From positions 15,836 through 79,835 of the forward strand of contig JBGVCG010000029.1 in assembly GCA_045226255.1 (NCBI GenBank): DNA of 64,000 bases, written 5' to 3'. The notes beneath the pieces are model-generated. The model saw only the letters and a list, made by a program, of their open reading frames with translations, was not told the DNA's origin and ran no database searches. Positions 34,301 to 44,160 of the stretch are shown here, piece by piece; positions within the stretch are counted from its first letter, which is position 1; the number at the start of each line of letters is the position of its first letter. The DNA comes from UBA1181 sp045226255 (lineage in GTDB: Bacteria > Bacteroidota > Bacteroidia > Bacteroidales > Paludibacteraceae). The position numbers and the translations under genes were made by a program.

Positions 34301-37300
34301 GAAGGAGTGTCCACGGCTAAGATAAAGCTGACGGAGAAGAAGGAATACAAGTATGATGTGGTTGTAAAAAGTGAAGAAACGGAATGTCAAACCACGCTCC
34401 ATAAGTCCATCAAGGAATCTGAAATCGAGGACCGCAAGACATCTGTGGAAATCGGTCCGAACGGAATATCCAGCCAAACGAAGGTATGTGCAGGAGTACA
34501 GATTCCATTAAGCAGTACGGTAAACGATGAGTATTATAAATCATACTCTTGGAGCGTCAACGGGGACATCAAGACAGGAGAGACGGGGAACACCCTGAAC
34601 TTCACCTTCCCTGAGGCAGGCAAGAGCTATAAGGTAAAAAGAACCTGTTACCGTTACGAAGATACTGAGTTATGTTATACCGTGACGGATAGCACCACCA
34701 TCGAGACCGTAGGTGCGCTTGAGGTTCCGACCATCGCCTTGTCAGAAGACAGCGTCTGCAATGGCGAGGGTGTCGAAGTGACCGTCACCGCCAAGGGAGG
34801 TGGTAGTGGAACGGTCTATGATCTGGTTTTGATGCCTGGCAACCTATCCCAAGACAAAAGCGTTTCTAAGGATGGTTCCCTCGTGTTCAATGTGAACAAT
34901 CTCACAGTGGATAGCACATTCTATGCCATAGTGACGGACAACACGTGTACGAACAAGAACATCTACAAGGCGGAGAGCCAAAAAGCGAAGGTGACGGTGG
35001 AGAAGGATTTGTCAATGGTCATCAAGCCCGCCAACAATGTAATTACACCGGAGGATTTCAAGGGAGGCAAGACGACAGTCTCCGTCGTAATGGAAAATGT
35101 CAGTGGTGGGGATGTAATCACCTACTCGCTGACCAATGGTGTCACCACGACAGCATCCACCACCATTACATACAATGGTAGCGCATTTTCCTTGTCGATA
35201 GACTCAACCATGTTTGACCCGGACCAAAAAACAGTTGATTTGAAAGTACAACGTAAGGGTGCGAAAGTTGGAAAGTGTGAGTGCAGCGCCACCTACCAAT
35301 TTCGACTGAACGAGGGATTCTTGGGCACTCCGATCATCTTCAGCAATGACAAGACGGATACAATAGAAGTATGTGCCGGTCAGGAGGTGGAACTTTCAGT
35401 GAAAAATGCGAACGAGATCACATTCGGAGAAAGATCCATTTTAGAAATGGCGGATGCCCAATGGAAATGGTTTTATGGGAATAGCCCTATGGCGACAGGA
35501 AGCACCTATAAGTTCACTGTTGATGCGGGTAGGACATACTCCTACACGGTAGTGTTCAGCGGAAAGGACGAGGGTGGCAGAACCAGAAGGATCAGTAGTA
35601 CGCCTTTCATCGTGAAAGGCGGTGCTGGTATGAAAGTCGGTGGTATATCCTTTGAGGGACACGAACAGAACTACATAGAGTTCTGCAAGGGAAGCAAATC
35701 CGAGGTGGCGATGTCATGCGGATTGGATCCGGACAAAGTCGCCATGAAGTGGGAATACTCCCATACGGCCGCGGCTGACGATTGGAAGGAAGTCCCTGCG
35801 TCATGGAACGGCAACAAGACCACTGCAGCGAAGAACATTTCGGTGGGTGTGAACAACCTTGGAAACAAGAAGACCTACTTCCGTGTCGCTGCGGTAGATA
35901 ACTGCAACACCAAGAGCCAAAGCGACAACTATCTTTCCGTCAGCTTCAAGACAGATGTAGAGAATCCACGCATCAGCTTGGCAAGCAGTTCACTCTATTC
36001 CTCCGATCAGCCATTACCGGACAGCATCGTCTTCAACCGTTACTACTACCACGACGACCCTTATTTGTTCTTAGGGAGGGGAGAAGTGGAGAATCTGGAA
36101 GGAAAGAAACAAAAAGTCTTTTTCGGTGACGACCTCCACTTCGGAGAGAATAGTGTAAGCGTGGTGAGAAGCGAAAAGGCGAAGATTTCCGAAGAGGTTT
36201 GTATGTCGGATACAGTCGACTATACATTCACCATTTATGAGAAATTGGTAACACCTGTTTTGTTCAAAAACCCATCAGACAGTTCCTTCTGTCCGAACGA
36301 TGGACAGACAAAATATCTCACATTAAATAAAATTGCAGGTGGAGATAGTGCTACCTATAAAACCACATGGCAATATAAGTTGGCAAACAACGACAATTGG
36401 ATGACGGTAAACAGTGGGAATAACTTGGATTTATTTAATGCCACGTTGGGAGTTATTAGGAAGAATGAGATTGGAGAATACCAACAAACTATTTTCATCG
36501 AAAAGCTAATGCAGACCGTTAGTTTCCGTGCGATAGTCTCCTGCGGAGGCGGATATCCTGGTGGATATGCCACATCGAACGAAGTGACGATGAACGTCTA
36601 TGCTCCGTTGAAGGACAACGGCATAGACTACGGCACGGTGGAGATATGCTACAATTCGGCCATCGATACGATTAAGGGCTATGCAGCCACTGGCGGTAGT
36701 GGAAAGTACACCTATACATGGGAGTGGAGTAAAGACACAGTCTTCAGTGCGATCGTGAAGGGGGAGAATAATCTCCCATACTTCGCACCGAAGAATGTAG
36801 GCGGAACCTATAACCTTAAAACTACGACCTACTTCCGACGTAAGGTGACCGATGACGTATGTATGAACACATTGTACAGCAATGTGAAGAAGGTGATTGT
36901 GAGCGATAGCTTCAATATCTATCCTGAGGATGTCGAATGTGACAAAATAGTGTCAACAGGATCACGTGCGGAATTGACCGGTATCACGGATTTCAGTCAA
37001 AGCGGAACGCACGACATCCAATATATCTGGTGGGAGACGGAGAATAAGGAATTAGCCAGAAGCGAGGTGAGCAAATCTGTTCTGACGGAACCGCTGGATG
37101 TTCCGAACGGTGACGAAAGCTTCCTGAAAACCTACTACGTGCAATCAGTGAAGGGAGGTTGTCCAAGCGCGAACAAGATGCCTATCGACATCTATGTGTA
37201 CAACCAGACGGGTGGTCATATCTACATAGAGGATCACGATCCAGAGAAGGGTAACTACTGGGTATGCAGCGGCACGAATAATATTCAGATCGCTAGTGAC

Positions 37301-40300
37301 GACTATGCGCCTAACGCTACATTCACTTGGTTCTTTTTAGGTAAGATTGCCACCCAACCCACGATGATTAAAAGGATAGTTGATGGAGGAACATCGGTAA
37401 ACGTGACAACCCCAGAGTTGCGTCTCGATACGACTAATGTGGCGCTGAGTCTGATTAATAGATCGGGAGAAAGACAGTCCGTCCGAATATATAGAAGGAC
37501 ATGCGTAGTGGCAGGTGGCAAAGAGAACTTCCTGTACAGTGACACCGTTACCATATATGTCGTGCCTACACTTGAGAGTGTCAGCGATGCGTTATACGGT
37601 TATGGTTTAACCAACCCTGGAGGATTGGCCGGAGACATTACGGTAAAGGGTGGCAAGAAGAATTATTGTCTCGGGGATACTCCGAATATGATACTTGGGT
37701 ATCTCGAAACTCCGGTGGACTCCTTTTGGACTAAATATAAAGATTACATAGGACCATGGTTGTATGATAAGAGTTATCCGGGGGGATTCAAGACCTATTA
37801 CGAATACCAGAAGAACAATGGGGAGTGGATCAAGGATACGGAATATGATTATTCGAATAATCAATTCGCCGGCAGTGATCCGTACTATGTTGAAGCGGAT
37901 GGACACGAAATGAGTGGTACCTACAGGGTGAGAAGGATAATGGATGATGGATGTACAACGCTTGCAAGCAACGAGCTTGTCCTGTCATTGTTCGATCAAA
38001 AACTAAATCCTGACACAGTCGAGACATACGCATTCACTCCGGAGATGACCTCATTCAGGAGAAGTGATGGCATCGTGAGCGGATATGAGGTTGGAGATTC
38101 CATCTTCTTCAGTAGCAAGGAAAGGAATGCAGATCTGATTTGGTACTCGGATCCTGAATGTACCGAAGTCCTTGCGAATGGCAGCACATTCTGCTCCATG
38201 AGATTGACAAGTGAGATCGCGGAGCAGAAAGCGGGAGAAGGAGCGTACATCTATGTGAAGGCGAGACGCGAGGAGTGTATCGCCGAGGCGGTGGCCATTC
38301 CGTTCGAGTATGGTACGGAATCGAACGGTGGAACCATCTACATCTCGGATTCAATCATTTGCCACAACGGCATCTACTCCGACATCATCAACGAGACACC
38401 TGCCAGCGGAACATACGTTGCTCCCGTATATGGACAGATGAAATGGACATATACCTGGCAGTATAAACGTAGTCGTGACAGCAGAACCGAATGGAGCAAA
38501 ATAGAAGGGGAGACGGGAATGGGACTCTCCGCGGATGTCATTAACGAGATTTCCGCCAGCATCATCACCGACAACACACCGTTACTTATCCGTCGTGTGG
38601 CGACGAACGATAAGGGCAGGGTCCGCTACAGTAATGTGCTTACACTGACACATTACAAGAAACTTGTTCCTGGCACAATATCCTTGAACGGAACAAAGGA
38701 TAAGTTCTGCTCATATGACGCTTTGCCATACGTGAAGAAGGCTCTTCCTGCGAGCGGTGGCAAGGTCCATGGAGCATATAATGTGACATGGCAGTACAAT
38801 GTCAACGGAGGAGAATGGGAAACAGCTTATGCAATCGATAGTTTGTATGTGGGATGGCTAACCGATAGTCTTGACAGAACCGTCAATAACACCATCAACG
38901 TCAGATGCAAATATGAGGACGAGTGCGAGGAGGTGATAAGTGAACCGGTACAAGTTACCCTATACCGCACGAACGATGTTCCAAGCATATACCAGAACAG
39001 CGACAGCTGTAATGCGGAGGAGGTGAGACTCACCGTCTATAAGGATGAGTTCGAGAAGACCTATCATTGGTATGGTATCGCTCTTTATTTTAACGAGGAT
39101 AGCACTTCATTTACGGAAGAGTTGTACTGGCACCGTACAGGGGATGATAACCTGATTAGAAGGTATACAAGCATGGCGGTTGACTACTATGGTGCGCGAA
39201 GCGAGGATATGGAGACAGGCTGTTTCAGCGACTTCTATTATTTCTATGTGGACAGTCTTCCTAAATTGGATCAGGCCACGCCAATCGCACCTAAAGCGAT
39301 TTGCATAGACACCGATTTGGAAATCAAGGGTGGAACACTTTCAGGCGGTAACGGAGAAAAGAGCTTCCAATGGCAGACAAGTCTGACAGGCAGGGAGGAT
39401 GATTACTCCGATATAGTGGATGCGACAGGGGAGGATCTTCAGCTTCAGGCTAAGTTCTTCATAACGGCTTCCTACTTCAGAAGGATCGTGACGGACATGT
39501 GCGACGCGGACACTTCGGATGCGGTGTATGTCGGCATCCGTCCGAGTGTAGCGGTGAGTTCGGAGGATATATCATTCGATGACTTCAAATGTCCTCTTGG
39601 CATGTTCTCCTCCAAGGTGGTGGCCGAGAAGGATTCCATTGCCTTATCCGAGTACTGGACCCTTGGCAGCGACACATTCATGGTAGCGGACAAGAGCATC
39701 CAGATGGTGGGCTTCGAGGGTGATAGCATGAGCTATCCGTTCACCCACTTCGTGACGGATTCGACCGGCTTGACCTGTCCAAGTGAGGTTATCTACGTCA
39801 CGGCCCATAACAAACCAACCATCACGGAGAACACCATCACGACAGAGAACTACAAGCCTTGCAACGAGAGTATTGTAAGGGTTAACGGAACACTTCTTGG
39901 TGGCGCATATCCGGATAAGATCAAGTACACCTGGTATGTGAACAATAAGGAACAGGTAGGTGAGTTCGGAGCGAACCTTCGCTACAATGCGAAGGATTCG
40001 ATGTCGATCGTGAGGATAGCGGACAATGGCTGCCGCCAAGACACAAGTAACATCCTGCATCTGGAAGGACAGCCTGTCTTCAACTACGATTATCAACATG
40101 AGCTCTCGATGGAGGTTGTGAGCAATTCGGCCGACAGCAGTGTCGTGTTGAACATATTCGGATCCAAGATGTTCAGCGAGGGGTATTACATCGAAGGTGA
40201 CGGTGAGTTGCCTGTCATCAGCTCCAATAACATCCGTTTGCCATACCAATATGACATATACAAGGACAGCGCACTCGCCGTATATGCGAAGACATCCTAT

Positions 40301-42001
40301 TGCGTTCGTCCTTATGCCATCAACCCGCTGCGGGGTGGTGTCATCAGCTTCGACGGCGGAACACAGTTGTGTGGCGGTGAAGGTGTGCCTCCTATCGTTG
40401 TGACGGAACTGGAAGGTGGTGAGGGTAATCCACAGTATCAGTGGCAATACAAGAACTCCCGGACACCTGACTTCATTAACATCGACAATGCCACGGATAA
40501 GACCTATACGCCAGCGGGCATCGATATCGCAACCACTTACAGGAGAATAGCGACGGATGGAGTATACAAAGCCATCAGTAACGAGCTTACACTGAGCATC
40601 AGACCAGTTCCGAGTGTCGCAATGATTGATATTGATCCAGATTGGGGCAATTCACTGAGTGATTTAAGTAAGATGGGGTTAAAGTATGTAAGAAATGTGG
40701 AATATCAGTGGATTCCTAATAAGGATGTCATGAACATATATCTTGCCGATTCAGCGAATGGCGCGGACCGTACATATTGGCAGAAGAGCTATGACCAAAG
40801 CGAGTGGATAAACGTGAAGAGCGAATATAAGGACCATATGTTTGTGAATGATACGACATCGAACGTCTATTACAGATACATAGCGGAGAGTGCCTGCGGG
40901 GCGGACACGAGTTCGGTTGTAAGACTCTATACGGCTAAAATTGATCCAATAACAGACGATCAAGTAGATTACTATGGAACTTCAGGTACAGATTCGTTTA
41001 CTTGCAGAAATGATGAAGTTAAAAGAGGAGAAATATACCTTCATTTCGTTTTAAAATACGACGTATATAGAAATAGTAAATATTTATATTCGTATAAGGT
41101 GAAAGGCGGCAAAGCATTTGGATGGACATACCCTATATCACCTATCGAATGTGATACTATCTATGACAAGCATGGAATGTATAAAGTAGTAAAAGATACT
41201 GAAATGGCCGAGAGTCGTGGTATATATATCAGTGAATTGGATGAGAACGGCGACAGACAAATTCCATACGATGATGTCACGGTATATGTCACCCGCCATG
41301 ACACCGCCCGTGGCCTGTCCGTGACGAGCGCCTTCCTCTTGAAGGTGGATATATTGAAGATTGACGGACTTGGATTGAATGTGGATGGCAGGGAATATGT
41401 GGCAGGTGAATCGGAAATAGAGTTGCGCCAGGGCAACAGGGTTCGCTTTATACCATACGTGACCGCCAATAATATAGCGGATGTTAGTTATAGATGGTCA
41501 CTGGAAGAGCCGATCAATAAGCCTTTCTTCTCCCGCTATGGCGGTCGCAACGGCATGGACGGCATAACAAGCGAATTGCAAAATCCGACTTGCTTCTACT
41601 ACAACGGCGGTTACTATCCTGTCACCCTCACGGTTACGGATGGTAGATGCACATCGACAATTAAGGACACGTCCCTCTACATCCCGGAGAGCTCGGTGAG
41701 AAGTTACCGCAGATCATTGACCCTCGAAGAAGAGGAGTTTGGGGGTGTGTACGAGGAGAACGAGAATATAATGCTGTTCGAGCACTTCAAGGTATATCCG
41801 CTTCTCGTCACTGACTACGTGAACATAGAATCCAACCAGCCGAATGCGAAGCATGAGGCGAGACTGGTGGACGAGCAGGGTAGGGTAATGCAAATCATCA
41901 AATATATAGGTTCGGCAAGAATCGACATGGCCGGCTACGCGAGCGGAGTGTACTATGTCTGTCTCGACAACGGGGAAAGACACAGGATCCTAAAATGGTA
42001 A
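31304..42001 (+). CDS. giant T9SS-exported surface protein with Ig-like repeats, 3565 aa
   Basis: A signal peptide (MVKKYIFLLVCALMAISGYG) opens the protein. From about residue 370 on, Ig-like modules repeat with a Y.WQYS.D...W..I signature and ends like TTYFRRIVTD...S..V.V. Clear examples include residues near 770, 1690, 2385, 2685 and 3045. A PKD-like domain (about 3350-3460; TLTVTDGRC) precedes a C-terminal type IX sorting domain (3489-3565) with FKVYPLLVTDYVNI, DEQGRVM, DMAGYASGVYYV and a final KW. It should be exported by host T9SS and fixed on the surface, where it may hold cells together for mating or bind host surfaces. Base composition shifts: the first 1 kb and 40.95-41.22 kb are more AT-rich. 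A shared operator links it to the T4SS genes. Confidence 0.88.
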   Translation: MVKKYIFLLVCALMAISGYGQNFGTTGITPTYYGENYGSVPGVERITKRFHSGLNRSYLHLPMDGDQAKCMYNGKSVVYMTESQLKQYDYIPITQKSFGVQYEYSNYVQWNKPDLPKELYIVTNLEWTSINPEATWNNAINYVDKNETQNIYANGNYYCTYTVGEKEFSLNTYTFWEKVLENEEALRFYKKNGYIDLYFRNVFYFKHHRVDESGRNSNEYFEGYFHTESKNVLQLRIFKCGVGDLSVNSNYNPQLENNLYAIYENQKSTFINLTSTADVFSSEFSGVTHEIKDYVRITNPIGSGGEAFTSQPSDVTFSNDIYVDNISTGTFKKCNNGREFNPGQKFEVHRSVKYKNSNFVGSEECESNKIEFLVLPSPTLDGIYEEPNIVECPTNGQLQVGSEAEFYADEYKIYSGNKCDFGEYSKYDSIYGVKYRWVYSTDKTPEKFLEVKGKKDKIKRANELFTYNPDNTPDLKIPLSSLEEGVTYKFRQCAILETFENAEIYAPDDVYYTIKISKKGKEDDLTVEVSQPEVCMGDNLEDVQFTAKYKEGEVPSDYNLEKFSFNCKIISGDDVKEFTSDNEVNTSRNYPNIQNDVRFVVSMQDGCSSEAIVKEAVVHVNPLPTFTVDNITTTSNNISLTTSTSSAGENYLVVRGYRGRECKLIISDKENSTHKYFYSEKNDGSDPKPMTGGVYKTNLTDDMPPVLYFYKKRTVGTSCISEPVKVEFMMLDEVAGNRFLVSTIYVCPGSTVPELNENNAIPEAVTGQATAMYEWQYSNDGSSWYKMSNVNEAGESLYFENKNYDGSWKRKINEDEKVYLRRVVTSYMTDGTELGKDVSDALTVTTYSKPKPSVTVDGLLKADPKCYGDTIELSMRLNNDHLLDEQTLMTSKFGASLCLTKYWYFHFDGEKHNVLKTFKEKATDWKMPATQNYMIRSAVEFCGDTIFSSQSIEVETYEKIDVTPTISSCRVVGNEITVKAAKDGHLCEIRRGSEVFAGVEGVSTAKIKLTEKKEYKYDVVVKSEETECQTTLHKSIKESEIEDRKTSVEIGPNGISSQTKVCAGVQIPLSSTVNDEYYKSYSWSVNGDIKTGETGNTLNFTFPEAGKSYKVKRTCYRYEDTELCYTVTDSTTIETVGALEVPTIALSEDSVCNGEGVEVTVTAKGGGSGTVYDLVLMPGNLSQDKSVSKDGSLVFNVNNLTVDSTFYAIVTDNTCTNKNIYKAESQKAKVTVEKDLSMVIKPANNVITPEDFKGGKTTVSVVMENVSGGDVITYSLTNGVTTTASTTITYNGSAFSLSIDSTMFDPDQKTVDLKVQRKGAKVGKCECSATYQFRLNEGFLGTPIIFSNDKTDTIEVCAGQEVELSVKNANEITFGERSILEMADAQWKWFYGNSPMATGSTYKFTVDAGRTYSYTVVFSGKDEGGRTRRISSTPFIVKGGAGMKVGGISFEGHEQNYIEFCKGSKSEVAMSCGLDPDKVAMKWEYSHTAAADDWKEVPASWNGNKTTAAKNISVGVNNLGNKKTYFRVAAVDNCNTKSQSDNYLSVSFKTDVENPRISLASSSLYSSDQPLPDSIVFNRYYYHDDPYLFLGRGEVENLEGKKQKVFFGDDLHFGENSVSVVRSEKAKISEEVCMSDTVDYTFTIYEKLVTPVLFKNPSDSSFCPNDGQTKYLTLNKIAGGDSATYKTTWQYKLANNDNWMTVNSGNNLDLFNATLGVIRKNEIGEYQQTIFIEKLMQTVSFRAIVSCGGGYPGGYATSNEVTMNVYAPLKDNGIDYGTVEICYNSAIDTIKGYAATGGSGKYTYTWEWSKDTVFSAIVKGENNLPYFAPKNVGGTYNLKTTTYFRRKVTDDVCMNTLYSNVKKVIVSDSFNIYPEDVECDKIVSTGSRAELTGITDFSQSGTHDIQYIWWETENKELARSEVSKSVLTEPLDVPNGDESFLKTYYVQSVKGGCPSANKMPIDIYVYNQTGGHIYIEDHDPEKGNYWVCSGTNNIQIASDDYAPNATFTWFFLGKIATQPTMIKRIVDGGTSVNVTTPELRLDTTNVALSLINRSGERQSVRIYRRTCVVAGGKENFLYSDTVTIYVVPTLESVSDALYGYGLTNPGGLAGDITVKGGKKNYCLGDTPNMILGYLETPVDSFWTKYKDYIGPWLYDKSYPGGFKTYYEYQKNNGEWIKDTEYDYSNNQFAGSDPYYVEADGHEMSGTYRVRRIMDDGCTTLASNELVLSLFDQKLNPDTVETYAFTPEMTSFRRSDGIVSGYEVGDSIFFSSKERNADLIWYSDPECTEVLANGSTFCSMRLTSEIAEQKAGEGAYIYVKARREECIAEAVAIPFEYGTESNGGTIYISDSIICHNGIYSDIINETPASGTYVAPVYGQMKWTYTWQYKRSRDSRTEWSKIEGETGMGLSADVINEISASIITDNTPLLIRRVATNDKGRVRYSNVLTLTHYKKLVPGTISLNGTKDKFCSYDALPYVKKALPASGGKVHGAYNVTWQYNVNGGEWETAYAIDSLYVGWLTDSLDRTVNNTINVRCKYEDECEEVISEPVQVTLYRTNDVPSIYQNSDSCNAEEVRLTVYKDEFEKTYHWYGIALYFNEDSTSFTEELYWHRTGDDNLIRRYTSMAVDYYGARSEDMETGCFSDFYYFYVDSLPKLDQATPIAPKAICIDTDLEIKGGTLSGGNGEKSFQWQTSLTGREDDYSDIVDATGEDLQLQAKFFITASYFRRIVTDMCDADTSDAVYVGIRPSVAVSSEDISFDDFKCPLGMFSSKVVAEKDSIALSEYWTLGSDTFMVADKSIQMVGFEGDSMSYPFTHFVTDSTGLTCPSEVIYVTAHNKPTITENTITTENYKPCNESIVRVNGTLLGGAYPDKIKYTWYVNNKEQVGEFGANLRYNAKDSMSIVRIADNGCRQDTSNILHLEGQPVFNYDYQHELSMEVVSNSADSSVVLNIFGSKMFSEGYYIEGDGELPVISSNNIRLPYQYDIYKDSALAVYAKTSYCVRPYAINPLRGGVISFDGGTQLCGGEGVPPIVVTELEGGEGNPQYQWQYKNSRTPDFINIDNATDKTYTPAGIDIATTYRRIATDGVYKAISNELTLSIRPVPSVAMIDIDPDWGNSLSDLSKMGLKYVRNVEYQWIPNKDVMNIYLADSANGADRTYWQKSYDQSEWINVKSEYKDHMFVNDTTSNVYYRYIAESACGADTSSVVRLYTAKIDPITDDQVDYYGTSGTDSFTCRNDEVKRGEIYLHFVLKYDVYRNSKYLYSYKVKGGKAFGWTYPISPIECDTIYDKHGMYKVVKDTEMAESRGIYISELDENGDRQIPYDDVTVYVTRHDTARGLSVTSAFLLKVDILKIDGLGLNVDGREYVAGESEIELRQGNRVRFIPYVTANNIADVSYRWSLEEPINKPFFSRYGGRNGMDGITSELQNPTCFYYNGGYYPVTLTVTDGRCTSTIKDTSLYIPESSVRSYRRSLTLEEEEFGGVYEENENIMLFEHFKVYPLLVTDYVNIESNQPNAKHEARLVDEQGRVMQIIKYIGSARIDMAGYASGVYYVCLDNGERHRILKW
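36068..36090 (+). repeat. G-rich dispersed motif inside the adhesin gene
   Basis: TTCTTAGGGAGGGGAGAAGT, in frame, coding FLGRGEV. One of three copies that fall within genes. Confidence 0.5.
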
Positions 42002-42008
42002 GAAAGTC

Positions 42009-42024
42009 CCGTGCGATAGCACGG
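42009..42024 (+). terminator. short hairpin after the adhesin stop
   Basis: CCGTGC-GATA-GCACGG, a perfect 6-bp stem seven bp after the stop. No T-tract, so it probably acts with the next hairpin. Confidence 0.4.
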
Positions 42025-42038
42025 TAGCCAGAGAATAG

Positions 42039-42069
42039 AAAGGGGGTGACCATTCGGCCATCCCCTTTT
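42039..42069. terminator. bidirectional rho-independent terminator
   Basis: AAAGGGGGTG pairs with CATCCCCTTT (10 bp including one G-U), with A and T runs on either side. It separates the convergent adhesin and pcfJ-like genes. Confidence 0.75.
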
Positions 42070-42092
42070 CAGTGAAAGCAACTTGCAACAAA

Positions 42093-43412
42093 TCAGGCAG
42101 ACGCAGCAAGCATTTGTATCTTGTTCATGTTCGTGTTCACAAGGTTCATAATCTCTTCGTGTTGGTCGGTGAACTTATTGCACAGACCTCGGCTCTGCAT
42201 GATTGTGAAGGTCTTGAGATTGACCTCTATCGTCTCGATTCGGTTGCCGTTCCTATCCTTGGCGGAAAGGATAAGGCTATTATCCTGCTTGTAGTAGGCG
42301 CAGGCGAACACGCAATGGTGCATTGCCGTTCCCTCCTCCTCGAACTCCTTCACACTCTTGAGCACTTCCACGATGATGTTCCCGTTCGAGATGACTAAAT
42401 CGAAGAACTTTTGCTTCGCTTCCCGATACTTCTCTTCCCATTCCATCGCTTCGGCTATTCTTCTTTCCCTCTCCTCATTCTCCCTCTTCTTCCTGAGTTC
42501 GGCAAGCCATCTGTTGTGCGCTGAGGTAAGGTTACTCGGGCATATGTAATAGGGGTTGTGCAAATCCTTACCAAGTTCACTGAGCGAACTCATCATATCG
42601 TACCACAAACTCGCATCCTTGATGATGTAGTTGTTCCGGTTGCAGATATTGATGGCGTACTTATAGGGAATGGTCTTGTCGTTCCGATTGGCGAGGTATC
42701 GGAATACGGATAACTGATTGGTCTTTAACAGATATTCGTACTCGTTGTTGCCCAGAAGGTTCTTCGCGAACACGTTGGGTGGAAGGTTCAGCAAATCGCC
42801 TTTAAATCCGTTCCTCTTCATCTGCGGTATATAGTGACGATATGGGTAGATGTGATATGCGTCTATGTCATAGGTGTATATCTGATAGCAGTTCGGCTTT
42901 CTCTTTATGCTCATATCCTTGTGCATGACCCATACATCCCTGTAATAGGATAGGGGAGCGACATCCCTCGCTATAATGGTCTCCTTTCCGTTCTTGTCCA
43001 CCCAGTTCTGTACCACCTCATCGATGCTGAAAGTAGCCTTTTCCCCTCTTTTAGCGAATTTATCCACCGAGTAATGGCGGAATACTTGGAATCCTTTCAT
43101 CGTTGTAATGATGGTGTAGTAGTACTTATCCACGTGGATTGTACCATACTTGCCTTCCATGAGTTTCAACTCTTTACCACAATGGGGACAAGTCACCCTC
43201 TTCTCGCCATTCTGAAGTATATCCACAAGATGTTCGGGTTTATAGGGTTTGAACATCTGTCCGCATTCACTGCACCAAGTGTTGCGCTTGTTGGAATATG
43301 CGATGGCTTGACCGAAGTGTTCCTCCGCCCACTTCCTCTGCGAGTCGGTGAGCGGTGGGAGTTGTGCGCTTAACTTCGCCACAAGTTTCTCTCTCTTTGT
43401 AATCGGTTTCAT
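42093..43412 (-). CDS. PcfJ-like protein
   Basis: 439 aa. The N-terminus carries two CxxC pairs that could bind zinc (CSECGQMFK at about 48 and CPHCGKELK at about 75). The C-terminus has the PcfJ-family core (about 365-425): EEEGTAMHHCVFACAYY, SLILSAKDRNGNRIETIEVN, IMQSRGLCNK. PcfJ and PcfK were first noted on conjugative plasmids of Firmicutes; their job in transfer is not settled. It follows the pcfK-like gene by 18 bp, in the standard K-J order. Confidence 0.8.
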   Translation of the reverse strand: MKPITKREKLVAKLSAQLPPLTDSQRKWAEEHFGQAIAYSNKRNTWCSECGQMFKPYKPEHLVDILQNGEKRVTCPHCGKELKLMEGKYGTIHVDKYYYTIITTMKGFQVFRHYSVDKFAKRGEKATFSIDEVVQNWVDKNGKETIIARDVAPLSYYRDVWVMHKDMSIKRKPNCYQIYTYDIDAYHIYPYRHYIPQMKRNGFKGDLLNLPPNVFAKNLLGNNEYEYLLKTNQLSVFRYLANRNDKTIPYKYAINICNRNNYIIKDASLWYDMMSSLSELGKDLHNPYYICPSNLTSAHNRWLAELRKKRENEERERRIAEAMEWEEKYREAKQKFFDLVISNGNIIVEVLKSVKEFEEEGTAMHHCVFACAYYKQDNSLILSAKDRNGNRIETIEVNLKTFTIMQSRGLCNKFTDQHEEIMNLVNTNMNKIQMLAASA

Positions 43413-43430
43413 AATGGTAGGGTTTTAGGG

Positions 43431-43862
43431 TTAATCGAATAGGGATAATTGAACGGCTTGCGTGGGCGTCTCTTTTTTCATTACCTCCTTCTTCTTGTTC
43501 TTCTGAAGGTATTCGTTGTACATCTGCCGTTGGTAGTCTTCGAGTGCCTTCTTCCTGGCTTCCTCCTTCTCTTCCTGGGTGAGTTCGATGGGATGGTTCG
43601 CAACGGCATGGTATTCCTGCACGTTCTTCAGATCGATTTTCACCTCCTCCTCATCGTAGTAGTGGACAGCCAAACCGAACACCTCGGCATCCGTCAGTCC
43701 GTACACACCCATCCTGACCACTTCGGAGGCGATGAAGTCGCAACACTCGGATATGCTCTTCTTCTCGTTCTCCAACTTCTGTCTAAATGTTTCGTCTCTC
43801 TCGGCTAATCTCCTCAGATAAGCCATGATGACCTCTTCAAATGCTTTGCTACAACCTTTCAT
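43431..43862 (-). CDS. PcfK-like protein
   Basis: 143 aa. The N-terminal 90 residues match the PcfK pattern, including FEEVIMAYLRRLAERDETF and LTDAEVFGLAVHYYDEEEV. The tail is a charged helix ending in VQLSLFD, which resembles a sliding-clamp binding peptide (QLSLF). If so, the protein may be recruited to the replication clamp; this is inference. The leader has TCTAACATTAAAATT and the AAGAAC spacer, and the promoter region is a duplicate of the one at 4811-4902. Confidence 0.8.
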   Translation of the reverse strand: MKGCSKAFEEVIMAYLRRLAERDETFRQKLENEKKSISECCDFIASEVVRMGVYGLTDAEVFGLAVHYYDEEEVKIDLKNVQEYHAVANHPIELTQEEKEEARKKALEDYQRQMYNEYLQKNKKKEVMKKETPTQAVQLSLFD

Positions 43863-43870
43863 GTTCTTCT

Positions 43871-43885
43871 AATTTTAATGTTAGA
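43871..43885 (-). promoter_or_regulatory. leader motif of the pcfK-like gene
   Basis: TCTAACATTAAAATT, an exact 15-nt complement to the sRNA linker, eight nt before the ATG. Confidence 0.6.
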
Positions 43886-43910
43886 TAAAAATTCGTTTCT
43901 TTCACATTGT

Positions 43911-44001
43911 AAATTTACTAATAATCAGGTAGTTACGTAAATATATAGTGTAAAAAGAGGGTCAAAAACAAATGATTTCCGACTCCTCCCCTCCCTAAAA
44001 T
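43911..44001 (-). repeat. duplicated promoter region, copy B
   Basis: Near-identical to 4811-4902. In this copy a TATATTTA box follows TTTG at 17 bp on the leftward strand, a plausible promoter. Confidence 0.8.
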
Positions 44002-44132
44002 TTCCCCAGTGTCTATGTGGCGTGGTGAATGAAAAGTATATAAAAAAATATATTTTTTTCGATATAAAAATGTATCTTAAAAAAAATATAAAAAAATATA
44101 CATATAGTTATTGTTTTTTGTATTTATTTTTA

Positions 44133-44140
44133 TATATTTG
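44133..44140 (+). promoter_or_regulatory. -7 box TATATTTG of the tra operon
   Basis: Perfect box 20 bp before the traA ATG, with ATTG 19 bp upstream as a weak -33. The preceding 100 bp are AT-rich. Confidence 0.6.
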
Positions 44141-44160
44141 CAATATAAAACAAAAGTTAT

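Noticed and set aside
39644..40447. Leftward frame of 267 codons in the adhesin gene
   Set aside because: Antisense to the continuous adhesin frame; no leader, promoter or domain.
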